This document shows, piece by piece, positions 20,992 through 31,682 of a stretch of DNA of 51,672 nt (the stretch's first letter is position 1; every line of letters begins with the position of its first letter). Made by a program: the position numbers and the translations under genes. This DNA is from Amphimedon queenslandica (Eukaryota; Porifera; Demospongiae; Haplosclerida; Niphatidae). Below the pieces are notes generated by a model. It worked only from the letters and a program-made list of their open reading frames with translations, searched no databases and was not told the DNA's origin. The DNA lies in the NCBI RefSeq assembly GCF_000090795.2, contig NW_003546247.1, forward strand, positions 321,764 to 373,435. Direction: 5' to 3'.

Positions 20992-23547
20992 ATGACGAAG
21001 ACGACTACTTTTAAAACTATGGCTACACAAAAAGACATTGCTCGCTTGTTAAATGAAGAAATAGTCCTCGAGACAGTGACTACGTTGCTTCAGTTCTGGG
21101 GGACTACTTTTGTCATGAAACTAGTGGTAAGCTTATTCATAACACTGTTTACATACTAACTATGAACAGCGGTTAGCTATCACAACAATGACATTCCATC
21201 ACCTGTATAAATGCACAATATTATAATTTTAAAAATTAGTTATAGAGTGTATTTGTTAATTGATAGAGACAGATTATAAAGCAGTAGAAAATATGGAAGA
21301 AGGGGTAGAGGAAGGGAAAGAAGAAGAGAAAGAGACAAAAGATTGTAATGTAGATATTAATCCACCACTGTTTGATCCTGAGGTGGCTGTGGAGCTACAA
21401 TTATCAGATCTTGATTTAGAATCAGCAACGCCTGATGCTCCAGGTACTTTAACTACTCACTCTTGTGATGACGTGAGGAAGAAAGACCTACAGGAGGAAG
21501 AAGAATTATCAAAGTTCTTTCAACATGGCTGTGGTTGCTCAGATAATTGCTATGCACTGTTCAGTCACTCTTACATAAAAACATATAGATGTGACATAAA
21601 AGCCATGGCAAAGTTTGTTCAAGAAATTGCTATATGAGTCAAATGGCAGCAACATCTACCATAAGGTGATTGTCGACCGGCAACCACAGGAGATAGAAAG
21701 AGAGAAAGTGGCAATTTTTTACGTTCATGCATCAAGGTCATAAGGTTTGTAATTAATTATGTTTTTCAAATAGATATGTAGAGTAACATTTCTGAAGCTA
21801 CAAGCATGTGGCAAAAGCATGTTTGAGGAAATCATGGAAAACTACAGAATGAATGGATTAATACCAAGGTATGAGACTTTAAAATTAAATGTTATGTACT
21901 TAACTTTATTAGAGTTCACGGAAATGCTGGAAAGACACCAAGCCATGCTTTGACTTATCATGATATTCTCCGGGTTGTTGCTTTCATCAGAAATTACGCT
22001 GAAGTCCATGGAATCAGTCTTCCTAGAAGAACACCTGGAATGAAAAGTTACGAGAATAAGAAGTTCTTACCATGCAATACATCTAAAAGGCAGGTATACT
22101 TAGAGTATGCGGAATCATGTGAAGGGCTTAATGTCAAAGCATGTGCTGAAACATGTTGTGGTGACGCTACCTGCCTTGTATTGAAGAAATGAAGCCTATG
22201 TCGGACTTGTGTGCCACTCAGATGAAAGGATAACTGAGGTAAGTCAGTATTGTAATAACACAAGTATTATATTTAGAATTCTCAGGCAATGCAAAAAGGC
22301 ACTAAATCACAGAAGTCTTGTTAAAAAGGAAAGGGAGTACTATAAAGATGTAGTAAAAGAGGCACAATTATTGTTAAAAGGGCTGTATGCTGATGCAGCA
22401 AACAATTACAATCCCCCACTAACAAGGCCACTTGCTATGTTAAGTATTGTAGCACATTATAGCTTCGATTATGCTCAACAGGTAACATTTTATGATAATT
22501 ATTAAAGTGTGTGTAGCTTATTACTTTTTTAGAGGTTCACTATCAGGTCCAAATTATTTTCTTACTCCCAGGAAATGTGGCATATTTGGTGTGTGCTGTG
22601 AAGCTATCCCTCAGCAGGTTAATTTCTTGATCAATGAATCATTCGACACTGGTAAAGGGGCAAATCCTGTCACAAGCATGGTACATTTTTATTTGATAAA
22701 TCATGGCCTCAACTCAGTCAATATCCAATTCAATGCTGATAACTGCACAGGGCAAAATAAAAATAATACAGTTATTCAAGTAAGTATAATACATGCACAA
22801 TAATGAACATTTTACATGTAATTCTCCATTTGTTTTAATATCTCTTATGGAGAGTCATGACAGGACTCAATGCGTCCATTTCAATATTCTTTCTGCCAGT
22901 TGGACACAAAACTTTCTCCAGACTGGTGCTTTGGACTATTAAAGCAAAAATTCCATAAAGCAGAGGTGGACTCATTGGATGACTTTGTTCAAGATGTAGA
23001 ACAACCATCAGCAGTGAACGAAGCCCAACCAGTAGGAAGTAGCAATGGTGAACTCATTGTAGAAACACTTGACTGGTCTAGTTACTTTGCTACATTATTC
23101 AAGAAAATAAAAGGCACCAAAGGCTTTCAACACTTTGTTGTAAATGCGACCTCACCTGGTGTAGTTGCAGCCAGACAAACTGTAGATGGCCCAGTCACAC
23201 GATTCAAATTGCTGAAGGAGGACGCACAAATAATGGAAGATGAACTACCTAATATATTACCACCAATGGGTATGTCAACTGAAAGGAAACGGCACCTTTA
23301 CGAAAAAATGAGACCGCTTTGCAGATACAAATGTAAAGATGTAACCTGCCCACTTCCTGATGCACCTCCACTAACAGGATCATCTCGACAATCAACTCCA
23401 TGTGTAGATGATCCACCAGACCTCACAATGGAGATTGATGTACCATATTCTCCAAGGCAATTTCTAGAACCACCTGCAACACAAAGAAAATGTGGTAATT
23501 GAGGTCAATTTGGTCATAATAGAAGAACTTGTCCATGTAATCAGTAA
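20992..23547 (+). pseudogene. DUF7869-type putative transposase (gene 1), broken
   Basis: Exons 20992-21126, 21269-21743, 21774-21868, 21913-22238, 22286-22481, about 22535-22779, about 22837-23547. Features in order: an acidic Glu/Lys stretch; a Cys cluster (GCGCSDNCYALFS); RVHGNAGKTPSH; a putative DDE-like core with Asp in HYSFDYAQQ, Asp in FNADNCTGQNKNN and Asp in LSPDWCFGLLKQK; conserved LTPRKCGIFGVCCEAIP; and a C-terminal zinc knuckle. Breaks are TGA at 21635, a frameshift before EEMKPMSDLC, an indel near 22540, loss of the AG acceptor before exon 7 (AA instead), a frameshift near 22905, and TGA at 23500 replacing the second Cys of the knuckle (KCGN-stop-GQFGHNRRTC). Catalytic assignment is my inference from conservation. 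Confidence 0.8.
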
Positions 23548-23579
23548 ATGAATAACAGAAATGAGTTTGTGTAGTGCAC

Positions 23580-23850
23580 ATACTATTGATCCCCTTTCAA
23601 CAGGAGAGGAACTAGTTTGTCTACAACAAACAGACTATTGATCCCCTGAAACAGGAGTGGAACTAGTTTGAATGCCAAACATTCAAACTATTGATCCCCT
23701 GAAACAGGAGTGGAACTAGTTTGGATGCCAAATACTTGAACTACTGATTCCCTAAAGGAGAGGAACTCGTTTGTAACGCTAAGACATACAAACTATGGAT
23801 CCTGTTTTTTGAAAACAAAGGGGGGAACCTAGTATGTGTGTGAGACGTCA
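23580..23850. repeat. Tandem array of about 53-bp hairpin units
   Basis: Five units start near 23583, 23634, 23688, 23741 and 23800. Each contains AAACTATTGATCCCCTG followed by CAGGAGTGGAACTAGTTT, which pair as an imperfect hairpin. The array lies between gene 1's stop and gene 2's promoter. Confidence 0.8.
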
Positions 23851-24027
23851 ACATAAACACAAACTCATATTTGTTTAAAACTTACTAACTCAAAAGAGAA
23901 GGCCCAAGAGAAACTTTGTCACGAAGTTATCATGCAGGTGATTTGTGTTTATCTGTACATGTGAGTAGACTGATAATTAAATAGCGTTGGAGGAGAATAC
24001 CGAAATAGAAGTTGTTGCGTCATTCAC

Positions 24028-24078
24028 AGCCAATCAAAAAACACCAAGTGTCACCTCTGACCTTTAGAATATAAAATA
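24028..24078 (+). promoter_or_regulatory. CCAAT and TATA boxes of gene 2
   Basis: AGCCAATCA at 24028-24036 and TATAAAATA at 24070-24078 precede the ATG at 24115 by 79 and 37 bp. The short distance from TATA to ATG implies a very short leader. Confidence 0.45.
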
Positions 24079-24114
24079 AGACACCTGAAACTGTAAGTTA
24101 AAAATCAAAAAGTA

Positions 24115-25105
24115 ATGGCTGCCACAAAAGATGATGTCCTCATTGAGGTCCATCCATCTGATGGTCAGTTGGGAATGTGTAACTCTATAGTGATAACTAT
24201 AATGCCTATTGTTTTTGGTAGATGAACTTGGTAAGTTGTTGGTACATGTATGATTGTGTTGTACATTAAAAGCTAAAAATAACTGTATTTATAGCAGAAA
24301 AAGATGAAGTAAGGGTGAAAGAGACGAAAGAAGACAGAGGAGAGTTGACAGAGGAGAAGGGGGACAGAGACAAAGAGGAGGGTGGAGATAGCGAAAGGAG
24401 AATGGTAAGATTAAAAGGTGAAACATACAACTATACATGACATTGTTTTTAATAGAATCAAACAGCTTAAGTAAGTTAATTTACATGTGTAATTGTGTGA
24501 CAATTTTTGTTGTGAAGCAGCTATGAGAAGGACTATTAAACTAAAAAGTAATTTTGCATTTTATTTTATCTAGTTCTATTTACAACAAATAGGCAAGAAG
24601 AAAGAAGGAAGGCCCTTGGTAATAAAACAATAGTTGAATTACTTGTACTTTAAATTCACATTTTTTAACTACAGACTTGGAACAGTTTAGGCCAGCTCTT
24701 CGAAGTAAACATAATTTTAAGTGTAAAGTAAAGGCTTTATGCCATTGTAATTTAGGGCAGTTGGAACTCATTGAAGAGGGCAGGAGGAACAGGACGGGGA
24801 GTAGTGAGGAGATGGGAGAAGAAACAGAGACAGGGGAAGAGACAGAGACAAGCAAGGAGACAGGGACAGGAGAATAGACTGGGACTGCGACAGAGAGAGA
24901 CAAGGGAAAAAATTTAAAGTATCAAAGGAGCATTATTGAAATGAGTAATCACAAGAATTTTTCCTTTGCTTAGAAAAAGCGAAGACAACACAAAGGAGGA
25001 GGGTAGGGTAAAGGTGGAAAACATGGAAGAGGAGGGATGGGCGGAAGCCAAGGAGGTAGAGGGGGAGGCCAAGGAGGAACAGGAAGAGCCCCTCGTCCAA
25101 CAGTA
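24115..25105 (+). CDS. Second gene of the transposon: acidic and Gly/Arg-rich protein
   Basis: Exon 1 24115-24163 (MAATKDDVLIEVHPSD), a 9-bp micro-exon 24222-24230 between GTAG and GTAAGT (phase 1-1), exon 3 about 24297-24403 (Glu/Lys/Asp-rich: VKETKEDRGELTEEKGDRD), a possible exon 24573-24618, and an exon from about 24676 (DLEQFRPALRSK, CKVKALCHCNLGQLELI, then Glu/Thr-rich). A last exon at 24974-25102 encodes RGG-type sequence (GKHGRGGMGGSQGGRGGG) with one in-frame TAG. Acidic plus RGG parts suggest a nucleic-acid or chromatin partner of the transposase; that is inference. Phases do not join perfectly around 24620-24680, so this copy may be damaged. I recognise no family. Confidence 0.45.
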
Positions 25106-25730
25106 AGGAAAGGAACATAATGAAAGTTAAGAATAACAATAATCTTCTATAGGATTCATCATCAAGTGCTAAAACTATCAATTTTTTTAATGTTAAATGT
25201 AGAAACCCTTAATTATAGTTCTAAATAAAATCTAAATAAAAATATTACCTGTAAACTCAAGCAGAAGTGATGTCTGGATGTAAATGACCCAGTTGATGTT
25301 ATTACAATTCACAAAAAAGACTTTATTGGCACTAGAACACAGCAATAACTCTACAACTTTTGTAATGAAATAACTTACTTGTACTTGAAGTCTCAATGCA
25401 TAGCTGGGCTTTAGATCACTCTTAAGATGTCCAAAAAGCAAGAAAAGTAAGTTAAAATGCTGTCTAGTTCTTCTTTCTTCTTTACCCGTTTATTAATTAA
25501 TGTGGGTGAGGTTTACGTGGTGGGCGTGGTCACATTTACTACGTCAATGGGCGTGACATGGAAACATTGAAAATAACTTAAAATGCCTTTTTCTTTGTAC
25601 TTGTATTCCAGAGCAATCGTCCAAACAGCGTCCCTAACTGCAAAGTTTTATTGCGCATTGTCATAAATGGGATATCACTGGAAAGGAAATTTTTTGCTCT
25701 GTAAGTACCAAAAACTGATTATACCAAAAT
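25106..25730. other. Right-end interior of the transposon, no gene
   Basis: AT-rich. Contains GGTGGGCGTGGTCACA near 25518-25535. Frames at 25232-25441 show no family signal. Confidence 0.4.
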
Positions 25731-25766
25731 CCCACAGATAGCCTGGTTTTCTCATATCAGGTCACA
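25731..25766 (-). repeat. Right terminal inverted repeat
   Basis: Complement of the left end, closing with GGTCACA, then TA. Confidence 0.9.
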
Positions 25767-25768
25767 TA

Positions 25769-26400
25769 ATAGTTACTATTGATCCTGCTATAACAAATTG
25801 ATGGTGAAGAAATACATGACTTTAATGCTGATCAGTCAGTTTTTAGTGGTATGTTTTGCTTTGTAACGTCATTGTATTTTTTATAATAGGGTTGCTCAAA
25901 CTAAATAACTTGTTTCACGGATTTTTGTCTCTAAAATAAGGTAGGTCAGTCGGAATAAATTATATTATAAATATTAAAAGTAACTACTCATTAATTAATT
26001 TCAATAATTGCTAGTTAATCCAAACTATCGAAATACTATAGCAACTTATGTGGGAGTAGGCTTATTTAACATGAATGCATGCTCTAACAAGTCCCAAAAC
26101 AGTAGATGTCACAGACGTTTGACACAGTCCAAGGTAAGATAGAAGAGCTTGCTCTTTTTACAGCAACTGATACATTCAGCACCCCTTTAAAACTAGCCAC
26201 ACCCAACACGTGGAGTGCGCATGCACATTAGAAATGTTACACTTCTTTTTCATTTTCAAAAAATTGAAGTCGATCGGTTGTAAACCACTGCCTTGGAGAA
26301 ATGAGTAGAAGAGTTGTTGAGACAAGGAGATAAAGCCATAGAACAAAAAATACGGTTTCAATTAATTAACATACCCATTACTGTTGTTGTTTGATGATAG
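25769..26400. other. AT-rich, no gene seen
   Basis: No coding signal or repeat with a partner in the window. Confidence 0.4.
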
Positions 26401-27130
26401 GGAATTGTAAATTCAGAAATGGAGCATGTGGTGCAAGAGGAGTTGGTACAAGTGGACGAGGCCATGCAACAAAAAAGATTGTTTCTTTTCAAGAAGGTAC
26501 TCCATACTTATAGTTTTTGATAATAGGGGATTGCAAATTCTTTGCATTATTTAAAAAGTAGTAGTAGTTGTTAGACTAGTTGGTATAAAAGGGCAAGGCC
26601 ATTCAACAAAGAGAAAGGTTTCTATCAATGAAAGTACCCCGTAACTATACAAGCGATGGTGCATCTTTTTTATCACATTGGCTAAATCTTGTGTCTTTTC
26701 ACATACTTAAAGTAACAGCATCATCAATTGCAAATAGCCACAATCCATTGCTCCTTTTTGTTGTGCAGAAATCCTCATTTTGTAATTAGAGTTAACAGTT
26801 TCCAGTAAGTTTGATATTTGTCAAGTGGGAGATTGATTAAGTTATCAGTTTAAGTAAGTGACACTGAAAATATCACTAGATTTACAGCAACCTAATGTGA
26901 TGAACCTTTAAATTCCTTAGGTTGGCTGTGAATTGCGACAGTCAATTTTAGCGTTTTTAGTGAGTGCACTTAAAAAGCCAATTCAAGCAGCAGCTAATGA
27001 TAGTAATTATGTACCTGTGTATAAACCAGTACTCAAGAGAGGAAAGATGTATAACAAGATAACAGTAGTTGATAGGGTGGTCTTTTACAGTGTTCGGTTC
27101 TTAAATGTAAAGATCAGGCTTCTGGAGTAG
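26401..27130 (+). other. Exon-like pieces of an unrecognised, partly duplicated gene
   Basis: 26401-26495 reads GNCKFRNGACGARGVGTSG, then RGHATKKIVSFQEG up to GTACTC. A diverged copy of the same block follows at 26525-26635 (GGGGATTGCAAATTC ... AGGCCATTCAACAAAGAG) with stops, so an exon seems to have been duplicated. 26923-27128 encodes GCELRQSILAFLVSALKKP and VPVYKPVLKRGKMYNKI before TAG. No domain recognised. They may belong to one decayed gene. Confidence 0.3.
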
Positions 27131-27465
27131 TGTTATTATTCATTAATTTTTCTTACTATTTTTGCTAATATTACATTTCACTAAATTAGGGTCCTTTTAT
27201 AAACGCTAAAATTAGACAGTGCAATTAATCCCCATCCTAAAGTAAATTGAAGTATATTAAATCTCATTTCTGTTGTACACTAGATGTAACTGTGTGCAAC
27301 ATTTGAATAATACAGGTATCAGTTTTAGTTAGTAATAGGAATAAATTTTAGATTCTGTCCTAGCAATGTACTTTGCAACCAATCAACTCAAATCCCTTCT
27401 TTTATCAACTCGTGAGAAGCATTGACCAACCAATCTTTTAACTCAAATCTATTAATTCATTGTTC
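27131..27465. other. AT-rich, no gene seen
   Basis: Contains AAACGCTAAAATTAGAC near 27202, a word similar to 44095-44120; probably old repeat. Confidence 0.35.
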
Positions 27466-27990
27466 ACAGTAATTATTACTCAATATCCTAAGCCCATTGC
27501 AGCCTTTATGTTTCTAGCCTACTCTATGTTACATATCCATGGTTTCTCTAAGGCATGCTAAGTGAGCTAAACAGCATGCTTCATGAGTTCACAAGCACTG
27601 CTTGTAAAAAAAGACACATGTACATTACTACATTGAGCTGAACAGCATGCTTCATGAGTTGACAAGCACTGCTTGTAAAAAAAGACACATGTACATTACT
27701 ACATTGTACATGTACTTGTATATGCATGGCTTAATTTTGAGCAACTTAAAAGTTTGTAAAAAATGTAATATTGATCAGAATTAGCTTAAACTCTCCATGC
27801 AACACAAGAACATGTGTATGTATCAGAAAAAATAGTAATAGTGGTGAATTCTCTTCTAACCATTTTTGATGAAATTTGTACTATAATTGGGCAAAGCCCA
27901 TAATAGGGATGAAATGTGTCAGTACAGTTGGGTCGTATTTTAACTATTATTAAAGTTAAAAAGCCTAATTTTTATGATGATTGCATGGCT
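27466..27990 (-). repeat. Dispersed repeat R1, copy 2 (inverted)
   Basis: Inverted relative to 10316-10787. It differs mainly by a head-to-tail duplication of about 71 bp at 27564-27705 (GAGCTAAACAGCATGCTTCA unit). Confidence 0.85.
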
Positions 27991-28523
27991 ATAGTGAGCA
28001 AAGCCTCTTAATGTAATGTTACAGGATATTTTATCAAAACTGATAACATTACTGTCAAGATACTGAGCACTATGCCATGAAACCTGCGAGAAACCATGTA
28101 CATACATATACCTCTTGGCAATATTTTGTTTTGTTTGTCTTTCTCATTCCCACACTTTACATGCACTACACCCATACTCTCTCCTTATTTATTGATCTCT
28201 AACTTTCTCACCCACTTGTACCTCCTTCTGTAATCTCCCTGAGTCTTGTCTATTCTAGCTTCACTGTTCTATAATCTACACCATATTTCTATTTGCTACA
28301 CCTTTTTCAACCTTACTCTTTCCCATATTCCTTCTCCCTTTCTCTCCCTCTCCCACTTGAGCCTCTCTTCTGCTATTTTACACTTCACTGTTATGTCTTC
28401 TCTTCTCTATGGAGTATGCATCAGTGATGTCATGTTGTATGTGGTATTACATTAAGTTGTGATAACTATACATTCAGTATGTGGCACATTTAGTTCTCAG
28501 ATTTAAACAAGTATGTAAAAATA
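27991..28523. other. Pyrimidine-rich stretch, no gene
   Basis: 28120-28400 is strongly C/T-biased on the plus strand (TTTCTCTCCCTCTCCC). The open frame at 28246-28455 is an artefact of this bias. Confidence 0.45.
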
Positions 28524-28750
28524 TGTGACCATAATTGACAAAAGGTACCTTATGGCAGATTTTAAAATTTCTCAATTTAATGAAAAAAAATCAACTTTTG
28601 AGTGCTCCGTTTAACAACCGTTGTTTTTATAAGTTACATAGTAACTTTTTGCATCCTGTGGAGTAATATTGTCATCAATTGAGCTCAGGAAGTTGGATTT
28701 TTTTAGGCTATAAAGACACATTTCACTAACTGCCATCAATTATGGTCACA
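28524..28750 (-). mobile_element. MITE M1 copy A
   Basis: TGTGACCATAATTGACAAAA at the left and its complement at the right, TA on both flanks. Internal sequence is inverted relative to copies B, C and D. Confidence 0.85.
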
Positions 28751-29160
28751 TATGTCACTGGCTATTGGCTACTAATCACAGCATAAATTAGTTATTGAAG
28801 TACTGTTTGTTGCTGGTATATGAGGATGGTCTCCAATAATGTAATTACCATTACAATTACATTCTGAACACAGAATAACATTGCAGTTAACATTATTGTA
28901 CTTAGTTTGAATTGCAAATCACAGAGCTCCTATTTGCGTTTGTAGCTCCCTCACTTTGTCCTTTTTGTTTCCTCTATCTATAGTACACCTCTCAATGCAT
29001 CACCAAGCTCAGGGATTTGAGAAGTGTTGCAATCAAGTAAGGTCAATTTATATTTTCCCTATTTATGTTTCTTTCTATGTAGTCAAATTAAAGACATCAA
29101 GATCAGCAGGACATTGTCCATGTATATCAATCCATTTTTTTGTTTTGGATTTTTTTATCA
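28751..29160. other. No gene seen
   Basis: AT-rich, no coding or repeat partner found. Confidence 0.35.
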
Positions 29161-30086
29161 TGTTTTAATATAATACTCAGTTGTACCAATATATGCGGCA
29201 CATTACAGCAGTCCATGAGCTAATGCTAGCAAAGTCAAAAGCTGTCTGAGTAAAATTCTTTCAAACATTGATCCAGGAATGGGGAATTGGCTCAATACAG
29301 AGGTTGCATAATCTTTAATAATTTTAATAGTAAAGTAGCAGTACAATCCAGATCATTGTTTGACATCAATAGGTAGGCATGCACAATTAGTTGTTATTAA
29401 AAGTAAAAGTACTAAATTTGAATGAAAAACTACAGAAATAATCAGCTAAACACACTTTCTGCATACTTAATGAGGGGGTGAGGCTGAATAACTAGCTAGT
29501 GCAACAGCAAGGTTAAAAGGTTGTTGCCACTCACTGTCATATTTCCCTACTTTGACTAACAACTTAATTTCAGGCATAATGTAGTCATTTATTGATTTAA
29601 AGTGCTAAAAGGCATCAGCTACTTCTGAGGCAGATTATTTTGACCATTGCATTTAAATTTTTAAGTTGCTGTTGCACTAGCTAATTATTGTATAAAACCC
29701 ATCATTGTCGTTTTTGAGATTTGTGATGTAAAACCTTTGAGTTTTAAGCTGAAAACCTTCAGCCCCTCTGTCTCATTAAGTATGCAGAAAGTGTGTTTAG
29801 CTGATTATCTCTGTTGTTTTTCATTCATATTTAGTACTATTATTTTTAAAAACAACTAATTGTGCATGCCTACTTATTGATGTCAAACACTGATCTGGAT
29901 TTTAACTGCTACATTACTATTAAAATCATTAAAAATTATGCAACCTCTATATTGAGCCAATTCCCCATTCCTAGATCAATGTTTGAAAGGATTTTGCTCA
30001 GACAGCTTTTGACTCTGCTAGCATTAGCTCATGGACTGCTGTAAAGTCCCGCATAGATTGGTACAACTGAGTATTATATTAAAACA
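29161..30086. mobile_element. F2, 926-bp palindromic (fold-back) element
   Basis: Left end TGTTTTAATATAATACTCAG and right end its exact complement. Arms of about 440 bp pair through AATTGGCTCAAT / ATTGAGCCAATT and GCATACTTAATGA / TCATTAAGTATGC, centre near 29623. No gene. The arms have diverged a little, so the structure is not newly formed. Confidence 0.85.
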
Positions 30087-30544
30087 TAATTCGACAGTTT
30101 ATAGGATAGTACAGATTGTGGACAGGGATTTGGCCATCTTGCTTGGCACCTTGGGTGCAGTGATAGAATAAAACACAAATCATCATACACTATCAATATT
30201 TGAATGGCTGTTTTTACGCTACAGTAGGTTGATAATGAAGCTGTTATGTTTGAATATAGAGCATTAGTCCCTCTACAAATGCAGCTGTAACAGCTCCATA
30301 TATTTCCTTGTGTTCTGCAATAATAAATAAAAATGTTTACATATCAAAAAATGAATTGTTCGTGTAAGCAACATAAATTTTTGATATTAATTTTTTCTAC
30401 TTACTATAGATGAATCCTTTCCAGTTTATCATCATTATAGTAAAGCACTACCTTTGTACTATTGACAGTAAAATTATAAAATTTACTACGAACAGTTTCA
30501 GTAGTCTTTGTTGCCTTCTTTGCAATGAAGACCACACCCACATA

Positions 30545-30982
30545 CCGTATAGCCAAAAAATTTCGTGAGGAATAAATTTTCGTATTTTCGTGATCACTGT
30601 TTGCATCACGAAAAATTAAACCCCAAAAAATAAATAGTAATTGAGAGGCGTGGTTAACCACGCCTTACTAATAAATGTGGAATGTGCCCTCTTTTCTCGG
30701 TCAAGCTGATGTCTCTGTTACTCTGTATTGCTATTTTAAGCATACTGCCTAGGTCAAAGATGATGATCTTCCCCATCACTGGTGTCCACACTGATTTGTA
30801 GACATGGTGCCCATTGACAGTTGACACAAGAGTCCGTCTATCTGCCATGTTTTAATTATATAAGGCGCGGTCATTATTATTATTAAAATAAAATCACGAA
30901 AATATTCATCATGGAATTTAAAATTTTCCATAAATTTTATTATTCACGAAATTTAAAGCCTCAAAATTTTTTGGCTATACTG
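30545..30982 (-). mobile_element. MITE N, 438 bp, inside R2
   Basis: Ends CCGTATAGCCAAAAAATTT and, inverted, CAGTATAGCCAAAAAATTT. The empty site is the R2 copy at 14595 (CACATAATCGAG). Flanks CATA and CCATTG suggest a 2-4 bp target duplication that I cannot fix. Confidence 0.75.
30635..30848 (-). pseudogene. Host-like coding fragment inside MITE N
   Basis: ATG at 30848 opens MADRRTLVSTVNGHHVYKSV, then WTPVMGK, later RGHIPHLLVRRG and stop. VNGHHVYKSVWTP with a later GHIP recalls the start of HIRAN-like proteins that are multi-copy in sponges and cnidarians (memory, not a search). The middle part looks frame-shifted, since the expected Asp/Ala-Val segment is missing. The stop lies in a perfect 18-bp palindrome GGCGTGGTTAACCACGCC at about 30649-30666. 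Presumably an exon captured by the MITE. Confidence 0.4.
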
Positions 30983-31150
30983 CCATTGAGATAGCAACTT
31001 TTGTCACATGGCCCGTGTTCTCCTCAGTTTTCTCTTGTTTTTCTGGAAGAAGAGCTCCTTAGAGGTGTGAAGAGGTTATGTGAGATTTCTTGATGTTATA
31101 AAGGGAATGATGCACATAGTGGAGATTTTTAATGGCATGCCACTGTAAAT

Positions 31151-31682
31151 ATCACTGTGGTTGAGAATATGGGGGGGGGCTAGCTTTAAATTCAAGAGGG
31201 CCAGAGACACCACTTTTCCTTTGCTGAATCACAACTGGAAATTGCCTAGTCTACTTTTACATATGATAGCAGCGTGATAATTTAAATTCAGTATTGATTG
31301 ATTAAGAGTATAAATTAGTGTAACGGACGTACATATTAATTTTGGTGGCATGGGGACCAGATAAAAGCGGGAGACGGAGCAGGAGTTGATGGATAAAAGC
31401 GGGAGATGGAGCTAGAGTTACGCCTATACATGAAGTGGGAGTTGACGGAAATCAGCAAACAACCTGAGCCTGCATGTATTGTAAATATTGAAGTTGCAGT
31501 ATTGCTTAAGCCTTATTACAAAATGCTCCTGACATGTACTTTCTTCCTTTCAGCTTTTAATAAGACAAAAAAACCTTTGTGCAGAGTTTATACTAAATGA
31601 ATAACATTGAGAGGCAGTGTAAATTGAAAGCATCTTGTTCTGATGCCAGCCTGATTGTATTGGGATGAAAGGGAGTTGAGTG
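31151..31682. other. No gene; short repeat shared with 18.4 kb
   Basis: 31345-31410 repeats the AAAAGCGGGAGA motif seen at 18360-18440. A run of nine G near 31171. Confidence 0.4.

Larger units (their letters stand above)
20674..25768 (+). mobile_element. 5.09-kb DUF7869-type DNA transposon with inverted ends
   Basis: Left end 20676 (TGTGACCTGATTTGAGAAAA, then CCAGGCTATCTGCGGG) and right end 25766 (complement TGTGACCTGATATGAGAAAA, then CCAGGCTATCTGTGGG) match over about 36 bp with two differences. TA flanks both sides (20674-20675, 25767-25768), so the target duplication is 2 bp. Inside are two plus-strand spliced genes, a hairpin-unit tandem array between them (23580-23850) and AT-rich termini. 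The superfamily is uncertain. The large protein is of the type annotated as DUF7869, and its Asp residues fit an RNase H-like transposase. Stops and frameshifts in gene 1 mean this copy cannot move alone. Confidence 0.8.
30091..31150. repeat. Repeat R2, third copy, carrying a MITE
   Basis: Matches 11463-11530 at its start and 14277-14765 for the rest; interrupted at 30545-30982. Confidence 0.75.

Noticed and set aside
24580..24903. Minus-strand Val/Ser/Pro repeat frame of 107 codons
   Set aside because: Antisense of the Glu/Thr-rich exon of gene 2; the purine bias of that exon creates it.
30404..30661. 85-codon minus-strand frame crossing the right part of MITE N and R2
   Set aside because: It spans the MITE-R2 junction, so it cannot be an ancestral gene; only the upstream frame at 30654-30848 has a recognisable motif.
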